Assembly: GCA_902984215.1 (NCBI GenBank)
Contig: CADWAF010001549.1
Location: 1 to 35,540 of the forward strand
Reading direction: 5' to 3'
Source of the DNA: Willaertia magna
Lineage: Eukaryota; Heterolobosea; Eutetramitea; Acrasida; Naegleriidae
Length of the DNA stretch: 35,540 nt
Shown here: positions 18,428-27,159 of the stretch, in pieces
Layout: every line of letters begins with the position of its first letter
How positions within the stretch are numbered: position 1 is the stretch's first letter
The notes under the pieces: model-generated
The model's input: only the letters and a program-made list of their open reading frames with translations
Told to the model about the DNA's origin: nothing
The model's database searches: none
Program-made: the position numbers and the translations under genes

Positions 18428-21400
18428 TTACTTTTCTTCAAATACCATTGCTTTTAAAGAGGAAGCATTAGTAATTCCTGTTTCATTAATTAAATCACTA
18501 AATAAAGTATATTCATTTGAAAGTAAAGCTTTTGGTGTGTCATATTCTGCTAATTTACCATCCGCTAAAACTAAAACCCTACTAGAATCAATGATAGTAT
18601 CTAAACGATGAGCGATGGTCAACACAGTTCTGTCACTAAATTCATTTCTTACTGTTTCTTTAATTAATTTATCTGTTTCCATATCAATAGATGCCGTAGC
18701 TTCATCCATCACTAAAATCTTTGTTTTTCTTAAGATTGCTCTTGCTAAACATAATAATTGTTTTTGTCCAACACTAAAGTTCTCTCCAAATTCAGTTACG
18801 TTAGCATCTAAACCATTAGGTAGTTCTTTAATTACATCCTTAATGTGAGCTCTTTCTAAGGCAAGCCATATTTCGTGATCTGAATAATTATCAAAAGGAT
18901 CTAAATTAAATCTTATAGTTCCACTAAATAATACTGGATCTTGAGGGATAATTGCCATAATTGAACGTAGGAAATAAACATTAATTTTACTAATGTCAAT
19001 ACCATCAATTAGTATTTTACCCTTAGATAATTCTGTCAATCTAAAAAGAGAAATCATTATGGTTGATTTACCGGAACCTGTTCTACCACAAATGCCAATC
19101 TTTTCCTTTTCATTTACTTTGAAACTTAGTCCCTTTAAAACGTTATTTAATTCTTCTCTATATTTTAAATAAACTTCATCAAATTCAATTTCCCCTTTTT
19201 GTGGCCAATCACTAGGAGGTATTTCCTCATCTTCTGTGACAGTTAATTTTTCTTGTGAAATACTTTCACAATAATATGTTACTCTTTCAACAGCATTCAT
19301 ACGAGCTTCTGTTTCAGAAAATATTCTTACGAAACGACTAGCTACTGAGGTAAAATTTAATCCATATGTTAAACTTAAACCAGCCATAGCAGCATTTAAT
19401 GAACCTCTTCCAAATAAACAAAATAAAGCTGATGAAGCAATTATAACGGCACCTAAAAATTCTATTCTTATTCCTAGCCAACGAGTAACAGAAAATTGAC
19501 ATATTGAGGTTACATTATTTACATCTAAAAGATTATTGTAATCTTCAGTAAACTCAACTTGTTTTTTGTAAGCTCTAATTGTAGATACACCTGTTAATGT
19601 TTCATTGAAATGTGCAAATAAAGGACTTCTACAATTACTATCTAATCTTTTTAATTCACGATTAGCTGCTCTAAAATAATTTGCAACAAACGCATAACCT
19701 ATTAAAATTGGAATTGCTGGAATTATAAATAAAGGAGTAACACTAGCAACAATAACTAAAGCTCCCAATACTGAAAATAAATTTTGGAAAAACAATTGCA
19801 TGCAATTAATAAGGTAGAAATCAATACTTTCTGTATCCTTACTAAATCTGTTCAATATTCTACCAATTGGGTTCATATCAAAGAAAGAAGTTGGTGAATG
19901 TAATACTTTTGTCAACATGGTTTCATAAAGTTTTTTAGCTGCCCTTAAACTTGAAAATCCAGCAAGCGCGTCAGTAATCACAGAAACAATTGCTGTAATA
20001 AAACCAGTAGCAACAAATATACCAATGTATACATAAACATTATATTCTACTGAACCTGAATCCCTACCATCTTTGGGAGCATCCTCAGAGGACGCAACTT
20101 TAGACCAATATGCTAAAAACCAACTAGTTGAAAGTTGTGAAGCTTGGTTGATAGTGTATAAAATTAATAATATAAATAAAAACAAACGTCCTCCACAATA
20201 TGTCAAATAATTATAATAAACACTAAACTTAACACTTCCTTGTTCTCGTTCTTCTGCTTGAATTAATTTTGAATTGTTAGTAGTTTCTTTTTTAGTCACT
20301 TCTTTCTTAACTTCTTTTTCTTCTTGTTCTTCTTGTTCTTCTTCCTTAGATTCCTTAATATAATAAGAAAGCATACTCGAAAATTGTTGATTATTTAACT
20401 GTTCATGATTTCCCTGTACAAAAATCTTACCGTCTTTCATTACAACAATATGATCAGCATCTTTAAGGTATTGCCATTGATGAGTAATAAGAATTCTAGT
20501 TTTACCTTTCAAATAATCAACAATACATTTATCAAACACATATCTTCCAACATGTTGATCTAGGGCTGATAAAACATCATCCAACAAATAAATATCTGCA
20601 TCTGCATAAATAGCACGAGCTAAACTTAAACGTTGCTTTTGACCACCTGATAAAGTAATACCTTTTTCTCTATTAATTAAATTAATAAATTAATAATTTA
20701 CATTAATAAAAACTTACCCAATCTCAGTCATATCACCTGCCTCAAATAATTCCAAATCATGACTCAATGAAGCTACTTCAATAGCCTTTTCATACTTTTG
20801 TTCATCAAATGGTAATCCAAATGTAATGTTCTCTCTAATGGTGGTATTTCTAATCCATGCTTGTTGAGAAACATATGCAACAGTTCCATTCAATGACAGG
20901 TTTCCATTTGTTAATTTCATTTCTCCTAAAATTGAAGATAATAAACTTGATTTGCCTGAACCAACAAGACCAACAACCATAACTAAGTCTCCTTTCTTTA
21001 CTGACAAATTAATATCTTCCAACTTAAATAGTTTTTTAGTTGATTCTTCATTTGTCACCTCTTCTTGATTTTCAGATTCATCAACTAATCTAAGTACTCC
21101 TTTTTCTTCTTTTTTCTCTTTTACAACATCCTTCTTTTCATTCTTCTCCTTAGTACTATTTCTCTCCTCTTCCTTAACTTCTTCTGCCCAAATAAAATTT
21201 CCATCATTTATTTCAACCGAGAACTCACTACTGTTAAAAAGATCATTCTCTTTTTCTTCCAATTCTTCTAACATTAAAAAGTCTTGTATTCTTTTTAAAC
21301 TAACTTTTGCATGTGTTAAAATAGCCATTGCTAATGGGAAATATGTTGCAGGATATCTTAATAAAGTGAAATACGAAAGAACTGGAAAAATAACTTCTGC

Positions 21401-22505
21401 TGATAACTCTCCTCCAATACCTGTGTATAATGAAAAGGTTGAAATAAGAACGAAAACTGGAACAACTGCAGCAAACATGTTAACAAAAACACTGACTATT
21501 GTACCTTTCATTGTAATAAACAATTCATGATTTCTTATCTCTGTAACTTTCTTGATAAATGAATTTTCCCAGGCATTAAACTTAATTATTCTTATTCCTT
21601 GTAACATTTCATTCATTAACTTCATTCTTTTACCTGTTTGTTCCATTAATTGTTTTCTAATTGTTAAAAGTAATTTTGCCATAAGACTGTTGATAGGAAT
21701 AACTAAAATAATGACAGCGATACCAGCTAAAGTTGATACACCAATTAATGTAAACACCATAATTAAGGAAAGAATCATTTGAAAGAAAGAAGACCAAAGT
21801 AAATGAATATCAATCCCTATTCCCTCAAATTTAGATGAATCAATAGACATTAAATTAAATATCTCACCGCTACTTAATTTCTGTCTTGCCTGATTACTTA
21901 ATTTAAGTGATTTCCTATAAATTGCGGTTGACAAGGCAGTTTTCATCTGAAATCCATGTAGTTGTGCTCTTTGAGCAAAATGTTGTAATGTTATACTAGC
22001 AATTATTTGGACCAAGAACAAACAACAAACATAAATATAACCAATCCATGCAGGTTCATCATTACTTTTAAGATGTGCTATAATCCATTTGACAAGCAAT
22101 GGTGCAACCACTTGACAAACATCATTTACAATTTTTAACAATCCAGCCACATACATATCAAAATTAAAAGCTTTATATAAAACCAATAAAAGATTTTCTT
22201 TCTTTTTTTGTCCTTCCTTTACTTTTCTAACTTCATCATCCCAATAACTTTGAAATTTAGATGAAATAAAACTGGCAGAAAATCCTTCCTTTGGAGCATA
22301 TAAATCAGTTTTTTCTAACAACCTTGAATAACTTAATTTCATTAAAGGGTTTAACCACCAAAAAGTTATTTTACTAAAGATATTTGCTTCATCTTCAGGA
22401 AAAGGTTTGTCTAACACACTGTAGATCATTAGATAAATTGTTACAATTTTCATTATTATAGAACTCTTACCTTTTACCCTCTTCCGGCACCTCGTTTTTA
22501 ATCAT
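18428..22505 (-). CDS. ABCC-type (MRP-like) full ABC transporter, three exons
   Basis: Exons 22505-22471 (35 nt), 22418-20718 and 20669-18428. The introns 22470-22419 (GTAAGA...CAG) and 20717-20670 (GTAAGT...TAG) join in phase to 1325 aa. Exon 1 supplies MIKNEVPEEGK, joined to SVLDKPFPEDEANIFSKITFWWLNPL, the typical N-terminus of short ABCC proteins lacking TMD0. TMD1 covers about 95-400. NBD1 has Walker A GLVGSGKSS (about 493), signature LSGGQKQR (just after intron 2) and Walker B YLLDD (about 604-609). TMD2 lies about 750-1030. NBD2 has Walker A GRTGSGKST (about 1105), signature FSVGQKQ and Walker B LVMDEATASID (about 1232). These pumps export amphipathic anions and glutathione or drug conjugates across plasma or vacuolar membranes. 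Acidic/Lys linkers precede NBD1 and TMD2. Both NBDs look catalytically complete. Confidence 0.93.
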
Positions 22506-22846
22506 TTTGTTTTTTTTAAGGCAAATTTCAGAAAGTGGTTCGCCTTCAAGCTCATTAAAATTCATGCTTCATCCAAAGATTTGAAATTCATTTCTCAATT
22601 TTACTTTCTAATTTCGATCGTATTACGCCACCAATAGAATTTACAAAAATTGATTTGTAAACAATTCCGAATGGCAGGACATCAAAGATACAAAAAAATA
22701 TAAATTGTTTACATGTATTACATGATTTGTAAACTATTTAATGTAACAATTTTAAATACCTACAAAAAGACTTTCTTTTAAATACCTACAACAATTTAAT
22801 ACTTGCATGTGTCTATTTTTTAAAAAATAATTTACATCATCAAAAA
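22506..22846. promoter_or_regulatory. Divergent promoter region of the ABC transporter and Yos1 genes
   Basis: 341 nt between the two divergent start codons. It contains a 16-bp exact direct repeat (annotated separately), two copies of TTTGTAAAC (near 22650 and 22730) and the inverse TTGTTTAC near 22705, all matching the forkhead-type core GTAAACA or its near variants. A CCACCAATAG CCAAT-like element lies near 22630. Function is inferred only from position. Confidence 0.35.
22750..22791. repeat. Direct repeat TTTTAAATACCTACAA x2
   Basis: The 16-mer TTTTAAATACCTACAA occurs exactly at 22750-22765 and 22776-22791, 26 nt apart start to start, 56-97 nt before the Yos1 ATG. Possible duplicated regulatory site. 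Confidence 0.7.
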
Positions 22847-23095
22847 ATGGCGCTACTCTCTTTTTCCGATATCATCCTCTCCTTTACTCTCTTCATCAAT
22901 GCTCTTGCCGTCATAAATCTTCCAACCAAACAATCAACAACAACTTCCGATAACAATAATAATGAAACCACAACAACAATAGATAGATTTTCTTCCATTA
23001 AACAAATAATAACAGATATTCAAGCTTTAAGAATATTTATTGCCATTTGGAATATGTTCGTTTTATTCTTAATGATTGTCTTTTTCTCTTCTTAA
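22847..23095 (+). CDS. Yos1/IER3IP1-family ER-Golgi membrane protein
   Basis: 82 aa, the usual length of the family. TM1 (about 4-24: FSDIILSFTLFINALAVINL) matches the IER3IP1/Yos1 pattern of a hydrophobic helix with N-A-[IVL]-A-V. The C-terminal TM (about 60-80) is preceded by I-x2-I-x-A-L-R-I, equivalent to the RTVMRVPLI/QTLLRIPLI segment of the family. Yos1 works with Yip1/Yif1 in COPII vesicle traffic between ER and Golgi. The middle loop is replaced by a Thr/Asn low-complexity stretch (residues about 29-45), so the conserved EERFL segment after TM1 is lost or altered here. Convergent with RPF1: only 35 nt separate the two stop codons. Confidence 0.8.
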   Translation: MALLSFSDIILSFTLFINALAVINLPTKQSTTTSDNNNNETTTTIDRFSSIKQIITDIQALRIFIAIWNMFVLFLMIVFFSS

Positions 23096-23130
23096 ACAAA
23101 ATAACTATTAAATATTAAATAAATAAAAAT

Positions 23131-24417
23131 TTATAAAATAAATTGTTTCTTTGAAGTTATACCACCCTTCTTAAACCATTCAAATTCACCGCTAATATTA
23201 TCTAATAAACCTAATTGTAAACTTATTAAACGAAAAGTAACTCTAGGTCCAACTTCCTGAATTTTTACACCTTTTGTATCACCCTTATCAAACTCCAATT
23301 CATTATTTACTGATTTTAATTGTTTATTTAAACTTTCAATTTGTTTCTTTAAATTCTTCTTTAAATAAACATCATCAATATCATATTCATCATGATCATT
23401 ACCTTTATTCTCATCTGTAACATTATAAAAATCATAAACATGATGTCTAAAAAAGATAAAATCTCTTTGATTATGAAGCGTAACAACTCTACGACCAGTA
23501 AAGTTTGGACGTTGAGGGAAAATAGCCTGAAACATTCTAGCGATACGATAACCTAAACGAGTTGTAAAATTATTTAAAATTAATTCTGGATAATATTTTT
23601 GTGAATATTCTCGATCTACTTTCGCTTTTTTTAAATGAATTTCTTTTTTAGTTTTAGGGAAAGATAATCTAAATATAGCAGTTGGACCTTTAGGTAAATG
23701 TATAAGGACCATTCTATCTGGTTTATTATTTCTTTCATTTATAACAATTAAATCTGTATATTCATTTTGTAATGCATAGTCAACCACTTCTTTTATGTAA
23801 TAACTCTTTCTTCTAATGTAAAATGAGTTAGGTATTGTTTCTAATAGTTCTTTAATAAAAGTCATAAATTTTTGAGTTGGTTTTCTAACTTTATCTAACA
23901 TTTCATTATAGCCTAAAGTAATTAAGACTTTTGCAGGCTTATCGGATTGAAAATATTCTTCAAATTCATCTAAATTTTCTTCTTCTTTTAAACTTTCAAC
24001 TTTTAGTTCATGTACTTCTTTATTAAAGTTTGATAAATAAGATTTATCATTTTCTGGATGATAATTTGTTTTATAGGTTGTAATAATTGATGGATCATAT
24101 TGACGTTTATCTTCTTGTGTAATTGGTTGTTGAACAGGTACTCCTGCTGCTCTACGTGCTAATCTTCCTTTATTTTGTAAAATTCTTTTTAATTTACGTT
24201 GTTTTGTTACAATTTCATGTTTGTGATATTTATTTTTAATTTTATGTGCATCAATTTGTAAAATTCTTTCATCTACTTTATTCATATCAAAATCTTCTGC
24301 ATATCCATGATGATATTTTAAATGATTATCTTTTAATCTCATAATTTGTCTAGTGTCTAAGACATTTATCTTTGGTGGGGCCTGCGAAGAGGATGCAGCT
24401 GTTGTTTTCTTGACCAT
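23131..24417 (-). CDS. RPF1: Ribosome production factor 1 (Brix domain)
   Basis: 428 aa; the ATG at 24417 follows an A-run. The N-terminal 150 residues are basic and Lys/Arg-rich (KQRKLKRILQNKGRLARR), typical of nucleolar assembly factors. The Brix domain covers about 160-415: KVLITLGYNE, IPNSFYIRRKSYYIKEVV, YTDLIVINERNNKPDRMVL, LPKGPTAIFRLS, ILNNFTTRLGYRIARMFQ, GRRVVTLHNQRDFIFFRHH and VGPRVTFRLISLQLG. The combination LNNFTTRLG and TLHNQRDFIFFR identifies the RPF1 branch rather than Imp4, Brx1, Ssf1 or Rpf2. RPF1 acts in nucleolar 60S pre-ribosome assembly and 27S pre-rRNA processing. An acidic/Lys insert (about 340-385) interrupts the domain before its last strands. Intronless. Confidence 0.93.
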   Translation of the reverse strand: MVKKTTAASSSQAPPKINVLDTRQIMRLKDNHLKYHHGYAEDFDMNKVDERILQIDAHKIKNKYHKHEIVTKQRKLKRILQNKGRLARRAAGVPVQQPITQEDKRQYDPSIITTYKTNYHPENDKSYLSNFNKEVHELKVESLKEEENLDEFEEYFQSDKPAKVLITLGYNEMLDKVRKPTQKFMTFIKELLETIPNSFYIRRKSYYIKEVVDYALQNEYTDLIVINERNNKPDRMVLIHLPKGPTAIFRLSFPKTKKEIHLKKAKVDREYSQKYYPELILNNFTTRLGYRIARMFQAIFPQRPNFTGRRVVTLHNQRDFIFFRHHVYDFYNVTDENKGNDHDEYDIDDVYLKKNLKKQIESLNKQLKSVNNELEFDKGDTKGVKIQEVGPRVTFRLISLQLGLLDNISGEFEWFKKGGITSKKQFIL

Positions 24418-24616
24418 TTTTTTTTTAAATTTTTTTTATTGAAGTTCAGTATTTTTTTTGACTTTTCCCTTTTGTAAAGAGCACTGCGGGCGTGTTAAGA
24501 ATAGGAGGTGTAGTAGCATTTTCATAAAGAGGATTGTTTGATAATATTTAACAGTCTGACAAAATAAGTTTAATAAGTTTGTTGTTAGTTTATTTACAGG
24601 AGGTGTTTAATACAAG

Positions 24617-25063
24617 TTATTTCATGAATGTTAAACATTTTGAAATCAATTCTTTTCTTCCAATTTCATCTAAAGAACATGCTTGAATACTAAGGAAAAT
24701 TCCAGTAAAGCTTTGTTTTAAAAAGTGACATGTTCCTGCTGTTTGAAACTTTTCTTTAACGTTAGTTTTTCCAGGAACCCAAGTGACCAACATCATTTTG
24801 CTTCTTTTACCCTCATTACAAAGTTGATTGTCACTTGGCATATCAAATTCTAAATGATAAAAGATAAATCTTGAATGATTGTCTGGTAAATGTTGAATTA
24901 ATTCTTCAAATGAATTAAGATTGGATAATTCAGTGTCAACACTAATAGTGTTATTTTCCATCTTTATAACTATGAAATCTTTATTAGAGTAGTTGCCTTT
25001 TGACATTTTCAAATCGTTGTAAATTTCAAAACAGTCTTCATTAATCTTTGCTTTTAACATCAT
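24617..25063 (-). CDS. ADF/cofilin-family actin-binding protein
   Basis: 148 aa, the full length of a single ADF-H domain. Family landmarks in order: N-terminal KINEDCFEIYNDLKMSK; FEELIQHLPDNHSRFIFYHLEF, corresponding to the cofilin F-x2-L-P-x2-D-C-R-Y-x-V-Y-D segment; the actin-binding helix region KRSKMMLVTWVPGKTNVKEKF (family: [21 protein letters not shown]); and TGIFLSIQACSLDEIG. Cofilin severs and depolymerises actin filaments, central to amoeboid motility. The N-terminus is MMLKAK, so the regulatory Ser next to Met seen in animal and plant cofilins is absent; Ser-3-type phospho-inactivation is therefore not expected. Two adjacent ATG codons could start translation. Intronless. Confidence 0.92.
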   Translation of the reverse strand: MMLKAKINEDCFEIYNDLKMSKGNYSNKDFIVIKMENNTISVDTELSNLNSFEELIQHLPDNHSRFIFYHLEFDMPSDNQLCNEGKRSKMMLVTWVPGKTNVKEKFQTAGTCHFLKQSFTGIFLSIQACSLDEIGRKELISKCLTFMK

Positions 25064-25534
25064 CTTGTTGCTGCAGTTAGTTGTTTGGTTTAAATTTTAA
25101 AGTTGTTGAATTGTTTTTTTGTTGAAAAGAAAGTAACAAATTATTTTGGAATTTATAGTACTTGGTATTTTGAACTTGTTGTAAATTATTGTCTGATTGA
25201 TGATTATTTTGAAAGATTGGTGGTCAAAAACCAATAAAAATTAATCTCGCCGGATATTTTTGAAAGATTGGTATGTCAGTTGACCTGGAACTTCAACTTG
25301 CAGTTCATTTCCAACTTAACAATTTAAATTTCAGCAAATAACAAATAAATCACTTTCTTGTTCTTTATTTTTAAATTATTAAACAAATTAAAACACTTTT
25401 AATAAAGATTAAGTATGTTTTGTTAAATACCAAGTAAACAAAACTTGTTGAAGGCAGTTTTGGAAGGGCGAGAAGTATTGTAGCGAAGTGCAACGGGAAT
25501 TCTCAATGGAAATTGCAAAAAACATTAAATTTAA
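25064..25534. promoter_or_regulatory. Divergent promoter region of cofilin and NAD(P)H-hydrate epimerase genes
   Basis: 471 nt between divergent starts. It contains the repeat TTTTGAAAGATTGGT twice (25207-25221 and 25258-25272) and an AACCAATAA at about 25229-25238, giving three CCAAT-type cores in about 65 nt. A GC-richer stretch lies at 25445-25500. No RNA gene was recognised. Confidence 0.4.
25207..25272. repeat. 15-bp direct repeat with CCAAT-type core
   Basis: TTTTGAAAGATTGGT at 25207-25221 and 25258-25272. The first copy also forms an inverted repeat with AACCAAT about 10 nt further on. Confidence 0.65.
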
Positions 25535-26483
25535 ATGAAAAAAATATTTTGTAACAGTCTTACAAAAAAACTCACAAACCAGAAGCTTTCTTATTACGTT
25601 AAAATTAAATTATCAAATCAACAATTTAAAAACTTTACCTATAATACTAATAGAATGAAATTTTTAACATCACAAGAAGCCACCGTAATTGATCAAGTAT
25701 TAATGAATTCCGAAATTCACGGATTTTCAACTGATCAATTAATGGAATTAGCTGGATTATCAGTTTCACACGTTTGTTATCATTTACATCACAAATCCAT
25801 CAATAGTGAAAATAATAAATGTTTAATTATTGCGGGACCTGGAAATAACGGTGGAGATGCATTAGTTGCTGCAAGACATTTAAAACATTTTGGATTTGAA
25901 CCAATTATTATCTATCCAAGAAAGGAAATGAAAGATCTTTACAAAAGATTATTATTACAATGTAAAAATATTGACATTTCAATTTATTATGATTGGAATG
26001 AATTTTTAGATAAATTTCAGTTAAAAGATTTTAATTTTATTTTAGATGGTATATTCGGTTATTCATTTTCTGGAAATCAAGGGATTAGAGAACCTTATAA
26101 AACAATTATTGATGATTTAAAGAAAGAAAAGAATGGAATGCCAGATGTCATTGCGATTGATATTCCAAGTGGGTGGGATGTAGATTCAGTTGACTTGGAA
26201 AAGAATTTACAAATTGGATTACATGCTGACGTTTTAATTTCATTAACTGGTAAGTATTAAAATAATTGTTTTATATTTAAATAATTATACATTGTAAACT
26301 TTATTGTAATATACTTAATGAATTACGCAACACTTAGCGCCAAAAATTTGCGCAAAATGTTTTAAGGGAAAACATTTTCTTGGAGGACGATTTGTTCCAA
26401 AAGCAATGGAATTAGAATATGACATGCAGTTACCTAAATATCCTGGAACTGAAATATTTATTGATATTACCGAAGAACAATAA
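25535..26483 (+). CDS. NAD(P)H-hydrate epimerase (YjeF_N domain), two exons
   Basis: Exons 25535-26249 and 26338-26483; the intron has a GTAAGT donor and an ACTTAG acceptor, phase 1, giving 286 aa. It epimerises R-NAD(P)HX to S-NAD(P)HX so that the ATP-dependent dehydratase can repair damaged cofactor. Family motifs: LMELAGLSVS (about 68), IAGPGNNGGDALVAARHL (about 98; the family usually has GDGLVAARHL), ILDGIFGYSFSG, AIDIPSGWDV and, after the intron, ISLTAPK and HFLGGRFVP with a C-terminal LPKYPGTE. The splice junction falls exactly inside the conserved SLTAPK, which confirms the intron. Residues 1-40 (basic, Asn/Gln/Lys/Tyr-rich, no acids) look like a mitochondrial presequence; Met41 could start a cytosolic form. 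The dehydratase domain is not fused here. Confidence 0.93.
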
Positions 26484-26694
26484 TTAGCACAAGATATTTA
26501 TAGTAAAACGTTAACAGGATAACACCAAAATAAATTTACTTTAATTACTTAAATTAAATTAAAATTAAAAAAACTCCACAAGATGACAAGCATGACGTTC
26601 AAATTGACTAACAAATAATTAAACATTATTAGTTCAGTATTATTGTAATACAAAAACAATGTGCATTTACTCCGGTGTAGGATTTTTACGTATA

Positions 26695-26919
26695 CTACGC
26701 TGCACCGCGATAACGATAGTTGCACAAAGTTTCATAAATGTCACTGCCAACCCTCAAAATATCAGAATTTAACAATCCGCAGTACACGTGAATGCACGCA
26801 AAATGATTGAGTAATGCCACCAGCGCAAGCATGAAATTGCAAAGCAAATTGATATTATTATTAGCACCCAATGTATTGTCCTGTCCCGTCCGCAGGCATT
26901 CATTCGGTTCATTAAGCAT
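26695..26919 (-). other. Small ORF (74 aa) in the GC-richer island, uncertain
   Basis: A minus-strand ATG frame (start 26919, TAG stop 26695-26697) with a possible membrane segment (LLCNFMLALVALLNHFACIHVYCGLL). Its codons include CTG, CGG, GCG, GGC and CGC, rare in every other gene of the window. It could be a real small gene of foreign or unusual composition, a degraded fragment of a larger gene, or chance coding within a structured non-coding RNA. I recognise no family and no splice signals. A plus frame also covers part of it. Confidence 0.25.
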
Positions 26920-27025
26920 CTCATTCCAAAAACATTTAACTTTTTACTTAAAAAACACTTTAAAAAAAATTATCTCAAAAACATTTTTCACCAACCAACC
27001 AACCAAACAATAACAACAATATACG

Positions 27026-27039
27026 TTAACAGCTGTTAA
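27026..27039. promoter_or_regulatory. Perfect 14-bp palindrome TTAACAGCTGTTAA
   Basis: Self-complementary 14-mer about 120 nt upstream of the RGS-START ATG. It contains a CAGCTG E-box core and two opposed AACNG/CNGTT Myb-like half-sites, so a dimeric transcription-factor site is plausible. Confidence 0.4.
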
Positions 27040-27159
27040 TACCTGTTTAAATTATTTAAAACAAGAAGAACCCAAACACAATACCTACTCAGTTTTAACA
27101 ACAAAGGAAAATAGATAACTGTCAAGTGTCAACAATAATAAACAATAACTAAAGAAATA

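Larger units (their letters stand above)
26484..27159. other. Intergenic region with a GC-richer island
   Basis: 676 nt between the epimerase stop and the RGS-START ATG. Flanks are AT-rich, but about 26665-26920 is markedly less so. A CCAACCAACCAACCAA tetranucleotide run lies at about 26991-27006 and a perfect 14-bp palindrome at 27026-27039. No tRNA, snRNA or SRP RNA signature was recognised. Confidence 0.5.

Noticed and set aside
22453..22453. ATG at 22453 (-) as the start of the ABC transporter
   Set aside because: It lies inside a canonical 52-nt intron; the spliced 35-nt exon gives a better family N-terminus.
22530..22545. GGTTCG in the ABC transporter promoter as a tRNA B-box
   Set aside because: No matching T-stem, A-box or acceptor stem around it; the only tRNA found is at 35056.
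26665..26920. Known snRNA, SRP RNA or RNase P RNA in the GC-richer island
   Set aside because: None of the conserved boxes I looked for (U1, U2, U4, U5, U6, SRP, RNase P core) is visible on either strand.
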